From JAWSVE01 sp050789445 (GTDB taxonomy: Bacteria; Pseudomonadota; Gammaproteobacteria; Pseudomonadales; Cellvibrionaceae): a DNA stretch of 64,000 nucleotides. Shown here one piece after another: positions 7,759 to 16,774 of this stretch. Under the pieces are notes generated by a model, which was not told the origin of the DNA, did not search any database, and saw nothing but the letters and a program-made list of their open reading frames with translations. The stretch lies in NCBI GenBank assembly GCA_050789445.1, contig JAILXR010000001.1:2976001-3040000 (forward strand). Reading direction: 5' to 3'. How positions within the stretch are numbered: the stretch's first letter is position 1; the number at the start of each line of letters is the position of its first letter. The translations under genes were made by a program, and so were the position numbers.

Positions 7759-9813
7759 TTAGCTGTCGTTTGATAGTTGTTGGCATTGTTTTGGCCATTG
7801 AATTAAACCCCATCCAAATTCGCTGTCGCGCCCGGGCGCTCCTAGGTCGATGGAAATTTGTTGAAGTTTTTTTAAGATAGCTGGGGGTGACACTTCGCTG
7901 TCGCCAAATCGTGCTGCCAGCGTTGCTGTTGCCATTGGTGTAGAGTAAGACGTTCCTGATTGATAATGTCCTTTGCCACGTTCATTGGCGACCCACACAT
8001 CCACTCCCGGTGCTGCGATATCAATGTAAGCACCGGTATTAGCTTTTCGATACCGACGATTTTTTGCATCAATTGCTGTGACCGCAATAATACCTTCCTG
8101 TGCAGCTGGAAATACCGGTGGACTATTTGCACCATCATTTCCCGCTGCGGCGATGACGACTTTGCCTTGTGCAACAACTTTTCTTAGGGCTAATTCCAAA
8201 ATTAAATTGCGGCTACCGCCTAAGCTTAAATTAATAAATTGCACATTTTGTCCTACTAACCAATCAATGCCTTGCACAAGCCACTCAATCGTTGTTTCTT
8301 TGGTTTTATCACGCTGACGAAAAACAACAGCGGAAAACAATTTTGCATTCGGAAGCAAACCACTAAACTCCGGTTGAGTATTTTTGCCAACCAGTAGCGT
8401 CGCGACTGCCGTTCCATGATCCGGTTTGGCTGGTACGGTACCGTTTTCTAAAAAGTTTTTGGACGTGATTTCGACGTTGCGAAGCGCGGGATGATTTAAG
8501 TCCACCGCCGTATCGACGATACCAATACGAACTGAATGAAGGCAATGCGCATTATCAGGTTGCCATTTTAATGCTTGTTGGCCGTAACGTTTTTTATCTT
8601 TCCCCTTCAAATTTTCACCCAGCAAGCTTTCGCCCATTAAGCTAAAACGTTGATTGGTATCGATCCATAAATTAGTAAAACGTTGGCGTAAAACCGGTAA
8701 TAAATCATTCACTGATTGGCCGGCAGGTAAACGAAATACATTCAATACCATGCCAAGGTTTTCCATATTTTGACGCGTTTTTATTCGCCCTCCATATTCG
8801 GCTAATGCAGCGGCGACAGTAGTTGCTTCTGCCATGTCGACGGTAATGATGACGACCTGTTCTGTTTCAATATTGTCACCGTCTTGAGAAGTTGCTGCCG
8901 TTGTAGCGGTAACTTGCGGTGGTGCAGGAAGAGCGGCTCGGATTAATGATCCAGAATTATTGGGATTAACCGAAGTGGCGTTAGAGTCCGAAATAATAGT
9001 TGTTTGGTTGGTATTGTTAGTAGTACTGGAATTTTGATCGGTGGCGATCGCTCCACTTTGTGGCGCTTGGGATGTTGGCGCTGTTTGTAATAAAGTTTGA
9101 TTGGGATCCAATCGGTTAGTCGTATCTTGTGTGCGTGGAGCCAGTTGGGACGCTGCCGCTTCACACAACCAAATTTCTCTCAGAGCATTGCTGTCCGGTT
9201 CATGCTGATTGGGTTCTTCTAAAAATAATGCATAGGGACCTGAAATGTTGCTGGTCACTGTTTTTGGAAATAGAGCAATAATTTGTTTGTTGCCAAATTG
9301 TTGAATGTCTAAATGAAAATGGCCGCCTTGACCATCAATTACCACACTGTGTTTGGCGTGATAATTTTGAAAATTACCGATGATATTTATTGGCTGTCCT
9401 GATGAGTAGCAATCTCTTGGCTGAAAGTCTGCAAGTTTTGGAGCAATTCGCTGTGGTGGCGAATTACGATTTATAAAGGAATCAGGTAGTTTGTTGTCTG
9501 ATGGAGTATCTACTGGCTTTTTGTCTTTTGGTGGAGTCAGAGGTGCTGCTGTAAAAACCGAGTTGCTGATAGGTGGTTGGTTTGTGTTGGTTAGTGTGCT
9601 GGGCAGTGAATTTTTTATTGTTGGTAATGGCACTGTCGGAACTATTTTTTTTACATCTTCTGAATTACTTAAAGCCTTTGGAGGCGGTGTGATTGTCGAC
9701 GTGGACGATTTAGATATTGTTTTAGTGTCGGCAGATAAAACTTTTGTGCATGGAAAAGCGCAGGCTGTGCTGACAGCCAAAAAATAAACGCAATTCCGCA
9801 TACGTTGATTCAC
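7759..9813 (-). CDS. Secreted subtilisin-family (S8) serine protease
   Basis: Residues 1-28 form a signal peptide, followed by a long Pro/Thr/Ser/Asn-rich linker region with an inserted domain around 130-217. Residues 318-390 have the beta-alpha-beta-beta-alpha-beta pattern of an S8 propeptide. The catalytic domain from about 425 shows Asp434 (GIVDTAVD), His466 (DHGTAVA), oxyanion Asn559 (AAAGND) and Ser622 (GTSYSTP). The Asp motif has Ala where most family members have Gly. GTG start at 9813; an internal ATG at 9801 is an alternative. The gene lies 34 bases after the anti-sigma-like gene, in the ECF operon. A role in cleaving or sensing the anti-sigma factor or maturing the surface proteins of the cluster is inference. 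Confidence 0.9.
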   Translation of the reverse strand: MNQRMRNCVYFLAVSTACAFPCTKVLSADTKTISKSSTSTITPPPKALSNSEDVKKIVPTVPLPTIKNSLPSTLTNTNQPPISNSVFTAAPLTPPKDKKPVDTPSDNKLPDSFINRNSPPQRIAPKLADFQPRDCYSSGQPINIIGNFQNYHAKHSVVIDGQGGHFHLDIQQFGNKQIIALFPKTVTSNISGPYALFLEEPNQHEPDSNALREIWLCEAAASQLAPRTQDTTNRLDPNQTLLQTAPTSQAPQSGAIATDQNSSTTNNTNQTTIISDSNATSVNPNNSGSLIRAALPAPPQVTATTAATSQDGDNIETEQVVIITVDMAEATTVAAALAEYGGRIKTRQNMENLGMVLNVFRLPAGQSVNDLLPVLRQRFTNLWIDTNQRFSLMGESLLGENLKGKDKKRYGQQALKWQPDNAHCLHSVRIGIVDTAVDLNHPALRNVEITSKNFLENGTVPAKPDHGTAVATLLVGKNTQPEFSGLLPNAKLFSAVVFRQRDKTKETTIEWLVQGIDWLVGQNVQFINLSLGGSRNLILELALRKVVAQGKVVIAAAGNDGANSPPVFPAAQEGIIAVTAIDAKNRRYRKANTGAYIDIAAPGVDVWVANERGKGHYQSGTSYSTPMATATLAARFGDSEVSPPAILKKLQQISIDLGAPGRDSEFGWGLIQWPKQCQQLSNDS

Positions 9814-9847
9814 TTGAGTAATACCATCCAGTTAAAAAACATTTGTA

Positions 9848-10426
9848 TCAATTTGCCTCGGATATATCGTCTATAAATAGCATTGTCTGTAATTGCTCAA
9901 TTGCTTGTTCGGTGGTTAGTTGGTCTGTGATTTTTACGCCAACTAAACCAATCGCCGAAGGGCCATCGACTATAGTACCGTTTATTTGTTGAATCGCTTG
10001 CTGAACTTGCGCGATGGTGGCGTCGTCTTTAAATATAATGTGCAGATCTGGACTGTTGCCGCCATCTAATAATTTTATGTCGCTGTCGCCGGAATTTAAT
10101 AAATCATTATTGTTGTAGACTAAAAAAGATTGCAGAGCTAACAGTGCGCAAGCGGCAACGGCACCATTGCGCCACCATTTGGCTGAAGAAAAAGTGGGAG
10201 CCTCATTGGAAGATTCTTCACGTATACCTTTTTTTATTTTTGCCAATACCAAATCGCTGGGCATCTCTTGTGGTTGTTCGCGTAGATTTTTTCTCAGACT
10301 CGTTAAAAATAAAAATTCTTTTTTTAATTCGGCATCTTGTTCTATTTCGGATATGACTTCGGCGCGCTCGTGGTCGGGCAGCGTCCCGTTAACCAGCAAT
10401 GGAAGTTTTTCTTTTGCGCTTTTCAT
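9848..10426 (-). CDS. Anti-sigma-like membrane protein with a propeptide-like periplasmic domain
   Basis: 192 residues. The N-terminal 75 residues are charged and helical, as in the cytoplasmic part of anti-sigma factors, but without the Cys/His pattern of zinc-binding anti-sigma domains. A single membrane segment lies at about 88-104. The C-terminal part (126-185) reads as strand-helix-strand-strand-helix-strand, with the phrase GPSAIGLVGVKI, which resembles S8 protease propeptides and the I9 inhibitor fold. The position right after an ECF sigma gene (63 bases) and before a secreted S8 protease supports the anti-sigma role. The family assignment rests on context and topology, not on a clear motif. 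Confidence 0.65.
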   Translation of the reverse strand: MKSAKEKLPLLVNGTLPDHERAEVISEIEQDAELKKEFLFLTSLRKNLREQPQEMPSDLVLAKIKKGIREESSNEAPTFSSAKWWRNGAVAACALLALQSFLVYNNNDLLNSGDSDIKLLDGGNSPDLHIIFKDDATIAQVQQAIQQINGTIVDGPSAIGLVGVKITDQLTTEQAIEQLQTMLFIDDISEAN

Positions 10427-10489
10427 AGGTAATACTCATGTTAATTAATGCTTTTTTGTTGCCCGTTTTTTTGTTCCAGCGTTTCTTGT

Positions 10490-11047
10490 TTAGCTGATGG
10501 CGATTAACACGTCTTTTAATTTGTTCTTTGCATTGAAGACGCGTGATTTAATTGTGCCTTCAGGTATATTCAGAATTTCTGAAATTTCGGCGTAATTCAT
10601 ATCTTCAAAAAATACTAAGTGTAATATTTCCCTGTGCAGTTCGGGAAGATTAGCCAACGCTTTATGTAATACACGGGAATCAGATAGTTGGCTGATTAAT
10701 CCTTCAAGATCACTAATAGGAGACTCATCTTCAATGCTGTCATCCAGCTCAGTGAGATTTGCCCGGCCTTTTTTTCGATACATATCAACGACCTTGTGAT
10801 GCGCAATACCAATAAGCCAAGTGGTCACTTTTGATTTGCCAGCATATCGATGCGCAGATTTCCACACTTCAACCATAACGTCTGCAAGTATGTCGCTCGC
10901 AGAGTGTGTATCGTTCAGTTTTGAACTCGCATAACGATAAACGGTGGAGTTAAACAGACCATAAAACTCTGTTAACGCGGCGTCATCTCCACCACCGATT
11001 GCGCTGAGTAATGCTCTACCGCGTTCATCTTTTTGATCGGTATTCAC
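10490..11047 (-). CDS. ECF-type RNA polymerase sigma factor
   Basis: 185 residues, the usual ECF size, with only regions 2 and 4. Region 2 shows ASDILADVMVEVWKSAHRY and TTWLIGIAHHKVVDMYRKK; region 4 shows LPELHREILHLVFFEDMNYAEI followed by the helix-turn-helix IPEGTIKSRVFNAKNKL. Read from GTG at 11047 with AGGGAA upstream. It sits between the FN3-like protein gene (59 bases away) and the anti-sigma-like gene. It probably drives the four TGAACC-N16-CGAC promoters found in this cluster, including one upstream of its own operon, so it is likely autoregulated. Confidence 0.92.
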   Translation of the reverse strand: MNTDQKDERGRALLSAIGGGDDAALTEFYGLFNSTVYRYASSKLNDTHSASDILADVMVEVWKSAHRYAGKSKVTTWLIGIAHHKVVDMYRKKGRANLTELDDSIEDESPISDLEGLISQLSDSRVLHKALANLPELHREILHLVFFEDMNYAEISEILNIPEGTIKSRVFNAKNKLKDVLIAIS

Positions 11048-11106
11048 AAGTATTTAATTCCCTGTCCGCGATTTTTTTGTAATCGCATCATTACTGACGT
11101 GATGGA

Positions 11107-12417
11107 TTATTGAGTGTAAATATTTTTAAATGCAGATTCAGCGATGATTTCACCGGAGGCGTCAATAGCGATGACCCGCCATACATAGTGGCTGCCTTTA
11201 TCAAGGTGAGTAAACGAGACCAGTGAAAAATTCGCTTCGGATTGATTACCAGGAATTAGCACGCCAGTGACAGCAGACGTTGATTTGTCGAGTAGTGAAA
11301 CATTATTGGTATTTGATCCTGAAGCTGAATCTAGTCGAGAATATTGCTCAGCATAAGAGGCCGGTTTAGCTGCGCTTTTGAATATTTCGACACGATAAGC
11401 ACGCGCATTTAATACAGGAGTCCAACGAAAAGTTGTCTGCGGTTTTAACCAAGCGCCATCGGTAGGACGAGAGGAGCGCAAAGGTTGAACTTTTTTGCGC
11501 ATTGCTTGCGATTGTTCGGTGACAAAATATTGAAGCTGTAAAATATCTTGTGTGAGTTGTGGTTCTAAGGCGCGAAAGCGTAATAAATATAAACCTGTTG
11601 AATCTGTAGGCAGCGCAGGACTCTCTAGTAATTTATTGCGTGCAGGGTTGAGATAAAGGCGAACATTTTCAAGTGGAAAATAAATAGGCTCGCCCTGTGT
11701 GCTGGCAGGTGTCGCCACTTCCCAAATGCCGGCTAACATACCGCCATTGGAGTAAGTGAATTCGGCAAAGGCCCGTAACTTGTCATCGCGTCGCAATATT
11801 CGCGAGATTGAATCATCGTCAAATCGCAACGCAATACGCTGGATTTCTAAAGCACTGGTTACAATATTATTGTTGCCATTATTTGGAGGTGTAATGGGCG
11901 GTGGTGTTGTACCACCACCAAGATTAGGTGGCATGGGTTTTAATGGGAAAACAATGCTGGCGTTACTATTTGAAAACGGTGACGTAAATTGACGGCGATA
12001 TATTAATTGAGTCGCGCCAAGATTAGCGGCGGCTAAACTGACATTGGCAGGAACAGATAGGTTTTCACTGAAACTAAATAAGTTCGGAAGCTGATTGCCC
12101 ACAACATAGGTTACATTCTGCGATAGTAATGTGAATGTATTGCCTACGGGTATTTCTTGATTGTTTTGAATGACGTAAAACGTACCGCCATTTGAATTCA
12201 CTGGTTCCGTTGGTGCATTACTGGATGATAAATTTAAAACAGAACCTTGCCAGGTGACCGATAAATTTCCAGATACACCTGTAGTTATTTCACCTGAATA
12301 GGTACAAGGATCGGTCGCGCCGCATAAGGATGTGATATCAGAATAAACATTTTGCGGGGAAAAAATAAATATAAGTATAAATTTAAAGAGCAGCGATGCA
12401 CGGATTAAAGATTTCAT
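11107..12417 (-). CDS. Secreted protein with C-terminal FN3-like domain, unknown function
   Basis: 436 residues. A signal peptide (MKSLIRASLLFKFILIFIFS) precedes a short Cys pair (SLCGATDPC), a beta-rich N-terminal half, a Pro/Asn linker (TTPPPITPPNNGNNN) and a C-terminal part of about 250 residues. The last 120 residues (PTDGAWLKPQTTFRWTPV, then YRVEIF and HYVWRVIAID) look like an FN3-type sandwich as found in surface proteins. Its ATG overlaps the stop codon of the barrel gene upstream (TAATG), a sign of coupled translation and of partners. No recognised enzyme motif. It precedes the sigma gene, so it may be the surface part of the signalling chain, which is inference. Confidence 0.75.
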   Translation of the reverse strand: MKSLIRASLLFKFILIFIFSPQNVYSDITSLCGATDPCTYSGEITTGVSGNLSVTWQGSVLNLSSSNAPTEPVNSNGGTFYVIQNNQEIPVGNTFTLLSQNVTYVVGNQLPNLFSFSENLSVPANVSLAAANLGATQLIYRRQFTSPFSNSNASIVFPLKPMPPNLGGGTTPPPITPPNNGNNNIVTSALEIQRIALRFDDDSISRILRRDDKLRAFAEFTYSNGGMLAGIWEVATPASTQGEPIYFPLENVRLYLNPARNKLLESPALPTDSTGLYLLRFRALEPQLTQDILQLQYFVTEQSQAMRKKVQPLRSSRPTDGAWLKPQTTFRWTPVLNARAYRVEIFKSAAKPASYAEQYSRLDSASGSNTNNVSLLDKSTSAVTGVLIPGNQSEANFSLVSFTHLDKGSHYVWRVIAIDASGEIIAESAFKNIYTQ

Positions 12418-14468
12418 TAGCGGTTACCTCCCGGATAAGTCGTTGGGAGCACCGTACGGACATTTAAAAATGCTTGCATGGTATCGCGACTGTTTGTTGT
12501 TATTAGGTTGTCGGTATAGTCTTGAGTCGTTACAGAGAGCGAAACTTCTATACCGGGACGATAGTTTTTAGCTTCTCGTGCAGTCCAGTTAATACTTGCA
12601 GACCAATAATCTTGTTGTGCATCTTGAGCGAAGAACGGATCATTCTGTGCATCAGTGATATTTCGATTATAAGTTAGCATAGCGTTTAACTTTCCTTTGA
12701 TGATGACGCCATTACCGCCAAGGGAATACACCTTTGTATCACTGACGGTGCGGTAATCTTTATTTAAAATTTGTTGCCATTGCCAGCCAGTCGTTAAGTT
12801 AAAACGCTGGCTTACATTTAATTGCATATCCCATTGTGTGTTTTGCGTTTCACTATCTATTTGTGTGTCGGTAAAGTCTTCAAACTCGTTCACTGAATGT
12901 GTTAATGACCAGGCCCAGCGGGTGTAACGAAAATCCGCGCGAGCCGTCATGCCATCGAGCTGCCAATTATTGCTGCGAATGACTAATGAGCTTGCATCGT
13001 CATTTGCTTCAGCGCCATTAAATGTCAAGGACAACATCGGTGTGCCCAACCATGTGCGCCAAGTTTGATTTTCTGCGGTGGGGGTGCTGAAAGTGTAATA
13101 GCTGGACAGCCGCCATTCGTTAGATTCGATGGTGGGTAAATTAATATTATCGTCTAGATTGTTTTCTTCTTTTGCGTAGGACGCATCCAAAACGAATTGG
13201 CTTTTACTTAACTGTCCGAAAATTCGTTGCATGGATAGGTCGCCGGGTAATGTCGGATTAGCGATGCTACGAAAAAAAGTGCCGACAGAAATATATTCTG
13301 CGCCTAGCGACCAAAGCCAAGGTGAAGTGTTATTAGGATTGGGTGATGGGTTGAGCATAATTAATGCGGAGTATGCGTTATCTTTAATGGCATCAAACCC
13401 AAAAGCTCGTCCATCAAAATCGTATTGTGTTTGCGCGCCTTCTAAGCGTACTCGTAATTGTTTAGTGAAAAAACTGCTGTCAATAACAAAATTGCTGCCG
13501 TCACCTTCGTTAACTTGTTGTTCTGTAGAATAAATGTCGCTGTAACTTGATGAGCCATTGCGGCCATAGTAATAGGACATGCTCGTGACAATCTGAGTGT
13601 TTTCGGATTGTAGTGGGATCGCACTAAGGGTGGTGCCAGAAATACGATTGTCTTCTTCGCCCACGCCAGTAAATTCTTCAAATCCCACTCGATTTTGACT
13701 GGCATAACTGAATACGCTGGCGCGACTATTTAATGCATTAAAACTTTTCGCTGCATTCACGCCGCGTTTTTGCAAGCCATCTTGTAATAAGCTCGTGTTG
13801 GCATAGGCTTGAGTGCCAAGGCCGAATTGATAAGAGTTGGCCTGAGCTATAACGTAATAATTGTTGAGGTCTACGCGTTTTTCGGTAGAGGAACGTAGTG
13901 GGTCATCAACAGCGAACATATCCATATAAGTGTCAATTTGTACGGAATCATTAACCAACTGAGATTGCGCAACAAAAGTGCCTTGCGCTGTAAATTTATC
14001 ATCGGTGTCGATGTTTTTTTCTTTCACAATTTGTGAAAGATTAATATCGGTTTGGGTATTAAAGCTGATTTGTCGAAATGCTGAGGATTGGCGAACGTCA
14101 ATCTTCCAATAGCCGAGTTCCTTAATGCTTCCATCTGAGGCATAACTCACTAACCGTACTTCGTGCTCACCAAATATAAGCGGTTGAATGGGTTGGTATT
14201 GAATGCCGCTATTAGAGATTGTCGCCATGGATGTGACATTAATGGCATCTACTTCTAACACCAGAGTAGCTAATTCAGTTTGCGAGATGTCACTCATAAA
14301 CCGAAAAGATAGGACATCCATCGGCGAGCGGTATTGATTGTTGGAGCCATTTTCCAGCTCCGCCATCACATCTGCATGGCTAGACGCTGTAACGATTAGT
14401 ATGGCAGTCGCAGCAAGCGAGTAGAAAAACAGTCGGATAACTCTTATATGGGTAATCACATTTAACAA
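12417..14468 (-). CDS. Probable outer-membrane beta-barrel protein
   Basis: 683 residues. A signal peptide ends near ASSHAD. Residues 30-140 look like a periplasmic beta domain, and the remaining 500 residues show alternating hydrophobic/polar strands with many aromatic residues at strand ends (YYFTF, WSLTHSVNEFED, YWSASINWTAR), as in barrel proteins. The C-terminus does not end in the classic Phe. The start is TTG at 14468 with AAGGAA eight bases upstream. It is the first gene of the ECF operon, coupled to the FN3-like gene. Family unknown; a porin, a secretion pore or a surface sensor are all possible. Confidence 0.7.
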   Translation of the reverse strand: MLNVITHIRVIRLFFYSLAATAILIVTASSHADVMAELENGSNNQYRSPMDVLSFRFMSDISQTELATLVLEVDAINVTSMATISNSGIQYQPIQPLIFGEHEVRLVSYASDGSIKELGYWKIDVRQSSAFRQISFNTQTDINLSQIVKEKNIDTDDKFTAQGTFVAQSQLVNDSVQIDTYMDMFAVDDPLRSSTEKRVDLNNYYVIAQANSYQFGLGTQAYANTSLLQDGLQKRGVNAAKSFNALNSRASVFSYASQNRVGFEEFTGVGEEDNRISGTTLSAIPLQSENTQIVTSMSYYYGRNGSSSYSDIYSTEQQVNEGDGSNFVIDSSFFTKQLRVRLEGAQTQYDFDGRAFGFDAIKDNAYSALIMLNPSPNPNNTSPWLWSLGAEYISVGTFFRSIANPTLPGDLSMQRIFGQLSKSQFVLDASYAKEENNLDDNINLPTIESNEWRLSSYYTFSTPTAENQTWRTWLGTPMLSLTFNGAEANDDASSLVIRSNNWQLDGMTARADFRYTRWAWSLTHSVNEFEDFTDTQIDSETQNTQWDMQLNVSQRFNLTTGWQWQQILNKDYRTVSDTKVYSLGGNGVIIKGKLNAMLTYNRNITDAQNDPFFAQDAQQDYWSASINWTAREAKNYRPGIEVSLSVTTQDYTDNLITTNSRDTMQAFLNVRTVLPTTYPGGNR

Positions 14469-14802
14469 AACAAAAGTTCCTTCTTATCTAATAGGGCGAC
14501 AAACTAAATTACCATTTTCGTCAAAAGCAAGGGCTACCTATTTTTGAGGCAAGAGTAATATAGGTGTTATTGCTTTCAATTTTAAGCAAAACATATTTTT
14601 ATCGGCTAGATATGGTCATGTTTTGGAATCGTTTGAAGATATTCTTAGTTTTAAATATTAGGTTTGGTATAGATCGGTTACATTTAACCTATATTTGTGT
14701 ATTTATCCCATACATAAAAAATGGGTTTTGGTCAGTTTTAAGGTAGTTGCTGGCCCTCATTCTGACAATATCACATTGATTTAATATGGTTGGTAATGAT
14801 GT
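14469..14802 (-). other. Long leader between ECF promoter motif D and the first operon gene
   Basis: If transcription starts just after motif D, the untranslated leader is about 325 bases. It is AT-rich and holds no convincing minus-strand gene; a 23-codon frame opening near 14761 has no ribosome site. I see no strong hairpin. It could hold a regulatory RNA element or an internal sigma-70 promoter. Confidence 0.4.
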
Positions 14803-14828
14803 GTCGTTACATTACGCTATTTGGTTCA
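14803..14828 (-). promoter_or_regulatory. ECF-type promoter motif D
   Basis: On the minus strand TGAACC (14828-14823), N16, CGAC (14806-14803) followed by ACA, as in motif A. It is upstream of the operon that encodes the sigma factor and its partners, which suggests autoregulation. The 335-base distance to the first start codon is unusually long. Confidence 0.65.
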
Positions 14829-15004
14829 TCTGTAAATAAATTCTTTCGCCAAACATGCAGCAAATGGTTGTAGTTGAATTGTTAAGTATAAATACATTGA
14901 ATTCAGCCGAGTATTTAAAGCATGAGGACAGCAAAGCTCAAGGAGTTATCGAGTTTTAGCTTGTAGTCATTGACTATATAAGCTTTTCAGGTGCTCAACA
15001 AAAA

Positions 15005-15029
15005 AAGCCAGCTTGACTATAGCTGGCTT
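15005..15029 (-). terminator. Rho-independent terminator of the cstA-like gene
   Basis: A 9-bp perfect stem (AAGCCAGCT paired with AGCTGGCTT) with a 7-base loop. On the minus strand it runs into six to seven T residues. It lies 72 bases past the stop at 15101. Confidence 0.9.
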
Positions 15030-15100
15030 CAATAATATTGATTGAAAATAAACGTGCTTTTACAAAAGAAAACTGAAGTTCAAGGGTGGGTCACTTGAGT

Positions 15101-16774
15101 TTATTCTGGCGCTTCACCACGTTTTGCTTTTGAAATCACGGAGATGGATTCAAGGATAACAAGTACAGATACGATTAACACAATGGAATCAATGGTGACT
15201 AACAGCCAGTTACCCTGATCGTAAAAACTTTTCAGTTGAATAATACCTGCGATAAACGCCATGGTTAAAATAAACACCATAGGAATTAATGTATAAAAAG
15301 CAGGACGCTTTAATTTAATTAAAAACACCGAGAGAACTAACAGCGTCAAGCTGGCAAGTATTTGATTGGTTGCGCCAAAGAGTGGCCAGATAATCATACC
15401 GCCTTCACCCGAAGAGCCACCAGCACCAAAAGCCAATAACAAACAAGCTACGACAGCGATGATTGTTGCCACAATTCCATTTTTAAATACACCAATGTTA
15501 TAAATATCGCCCCATTCTTGGATGATATATCGTTGCAGGCGAACACCGGAGTCCATCGTTGTACCGGCAAATAAAACAACCATGACGGCGAGAAGTGTCG
15601 TTGCAAATTCAACAGGAATTCCCCATCCAGCGTTAACCATATTGGCCCCACCTTCAATAAATTTCCCTGCGCCGCCACTCGAGAAGCTTGAATAGATGTC
15701 ACGCCATTGTTCAGGCGAGCTTGCTAGCGCGATACTGCTGACTGCGATAATTGTAATTAATGCAAGAGAGCCTTCACCAACGGCCCCAAGATACCCAACA
15801 AAACGGCCATCGGTTTCTTTATCGAGTTGTTTCGAGCTGGTTCCTGAAGAGACGATACCGTGGAAGCCAGAAACTGCACCACAAGCAATCGTGACAAATA
15901 AGAGCGGGAACATACTGGGTGTTCCTTCTGCGAGTTGACTGTTAAATGCGGGTGCAGAAATATCAGGCATGAATAAAAAGACTGAGCCGTAAAGCAATAC
16001 TAAGCCGACTAATAACTGCATGCCGTTAATAAAGTCACGAGGTTGTAATAACATCCAGACAGGCAGTAGAGAAGCAATAGCAGCATAGACAAATAAGATC
16101 ACAATCCAATTGGCTTTGGCAGTTAAGCCAAACATTTGCTCAGGTAATTGAAGCGGGAATTCACTGCCGACATAGATTGAAAAGTAAAGAGCGAATACGC
16201 CAAGAACAATAAGAGCAATTAAATTAAAATTTCGATGAATTAACTGTCCAATAATTAATGCAGCAACAATAGCTGACCAAGCAGGGAAAACAGCGCCTGG
16301 TGTATTAACAAATGAATTAGCAATAACAACACCAAAAACAGCATTAACCATTAGCAGAACTAGAAATACCACAATCATAAACAAAGAGCGTGCTCTTGTA
16401 CCTATGACTGTTTCTGATAGCGCCCCCATGGATTTGCCTTTGTGACGAGCGCTCGCCCACAGTGCACCCATATCGTGAACACCAGCGAAAAATATTGTTC
16501 CAAGAACAACCCAAAGCACTGCGGGCACCCATCCCCAGTAAATCGCGATGGCGGGGCCGACAATCGGCGCAGCTCCAGCAACAGAGGTAAAGTGGTGCCC
16601 CCACAAAACGTATTTGTTGGTAGGCACATAATCGATACCATCCTTTAACTCATGAGCGGGAGTAACGAAGTTAGGATCTAGTCGAAAAATCTTATTGGCA
16701 ATAAATTTTGAATAAACAAACCAACCAAAAGACATTCCGGCGATGCCGAAGAGAACGATCATTACAGATTGCAT
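15101..16774 (-). CDS. cstA: CstA-family carbon starvation transporter
   Basis: 557 residues, a polytopic inner-membrane protein of the CstA family, which imports peptides or pyruvate. The typical N-terminal signature is present: DPNFVTPAHELKDGIDYVPT and WGHHFTSVAGAAPIVGPAIA. Also seen are GVHDMGALWASARHKGKS and a Gly/Ser-rich stretch (GFHGIVSSGTSSKQ). About 15 hydrophobic segments can be read. It is shorter than E. coli CstA (about 700 residues), matching the shorter members found in many proteobacteria. The start is the ATG at 16774 behind AGGA. It is a single-gene unit with its own terminator. The substrate cannot be read from sequence. Confidence 0.9.
   Translation of the reverse strand: MQSVMIVLFGIAGMSFGWFVYSKFIANKIFRLDPNFVTPAHELKDGIDYVPTNKYVLWGHHFTSVAGAAPIVGPAIAIYWGWVPAVLWVVLGTIFFAGVHDMGALWASARHKGKSMGALSETVIGTRARSLFMIVVFLVLLMVNAVFGVVIANSFVNTPGAVFPAWSAIVAALIIGQLIHRNFNLIALIVLGVFALYFSIYVGSEFPLQLPEQMFGLTAKANWIVILFVYAAIASLLPVWMLLQPRDFINGMQLLVGLVLLYGSVFLFMPDISAPAFNSQLAEGTPSMFPLLFVTIACGAVSGFHGIVSSGTSSKQLDKETDGRFVGYLGAVGEGSLALITIIAVSSIALASSPEQWRDIYSSFSSGGAGKFIEGGANMVNAGWGIPVEFATTLLAVMVVLFAGTTMDSGVRLQRYIIQEWGDIYNIGVFKNGIVATIIAVVACLLLAFGAGGSSGEGGMIIWPLFGATNQILASLTLLVLSVFLIKLKRPAFYTLIPMVFILTMAFIAGIIQLKSFYDQGNWLLVTIDSIVLIVSVLVILESISVISKAKRGEAPE

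Noticed and set aside
14564..14746. 60-codon plus-strand frame in the ECF leader
   Set aside because: Lies on the strand opposite to the transcript, has no ribosome site and reads as random hydrophobic sequence.
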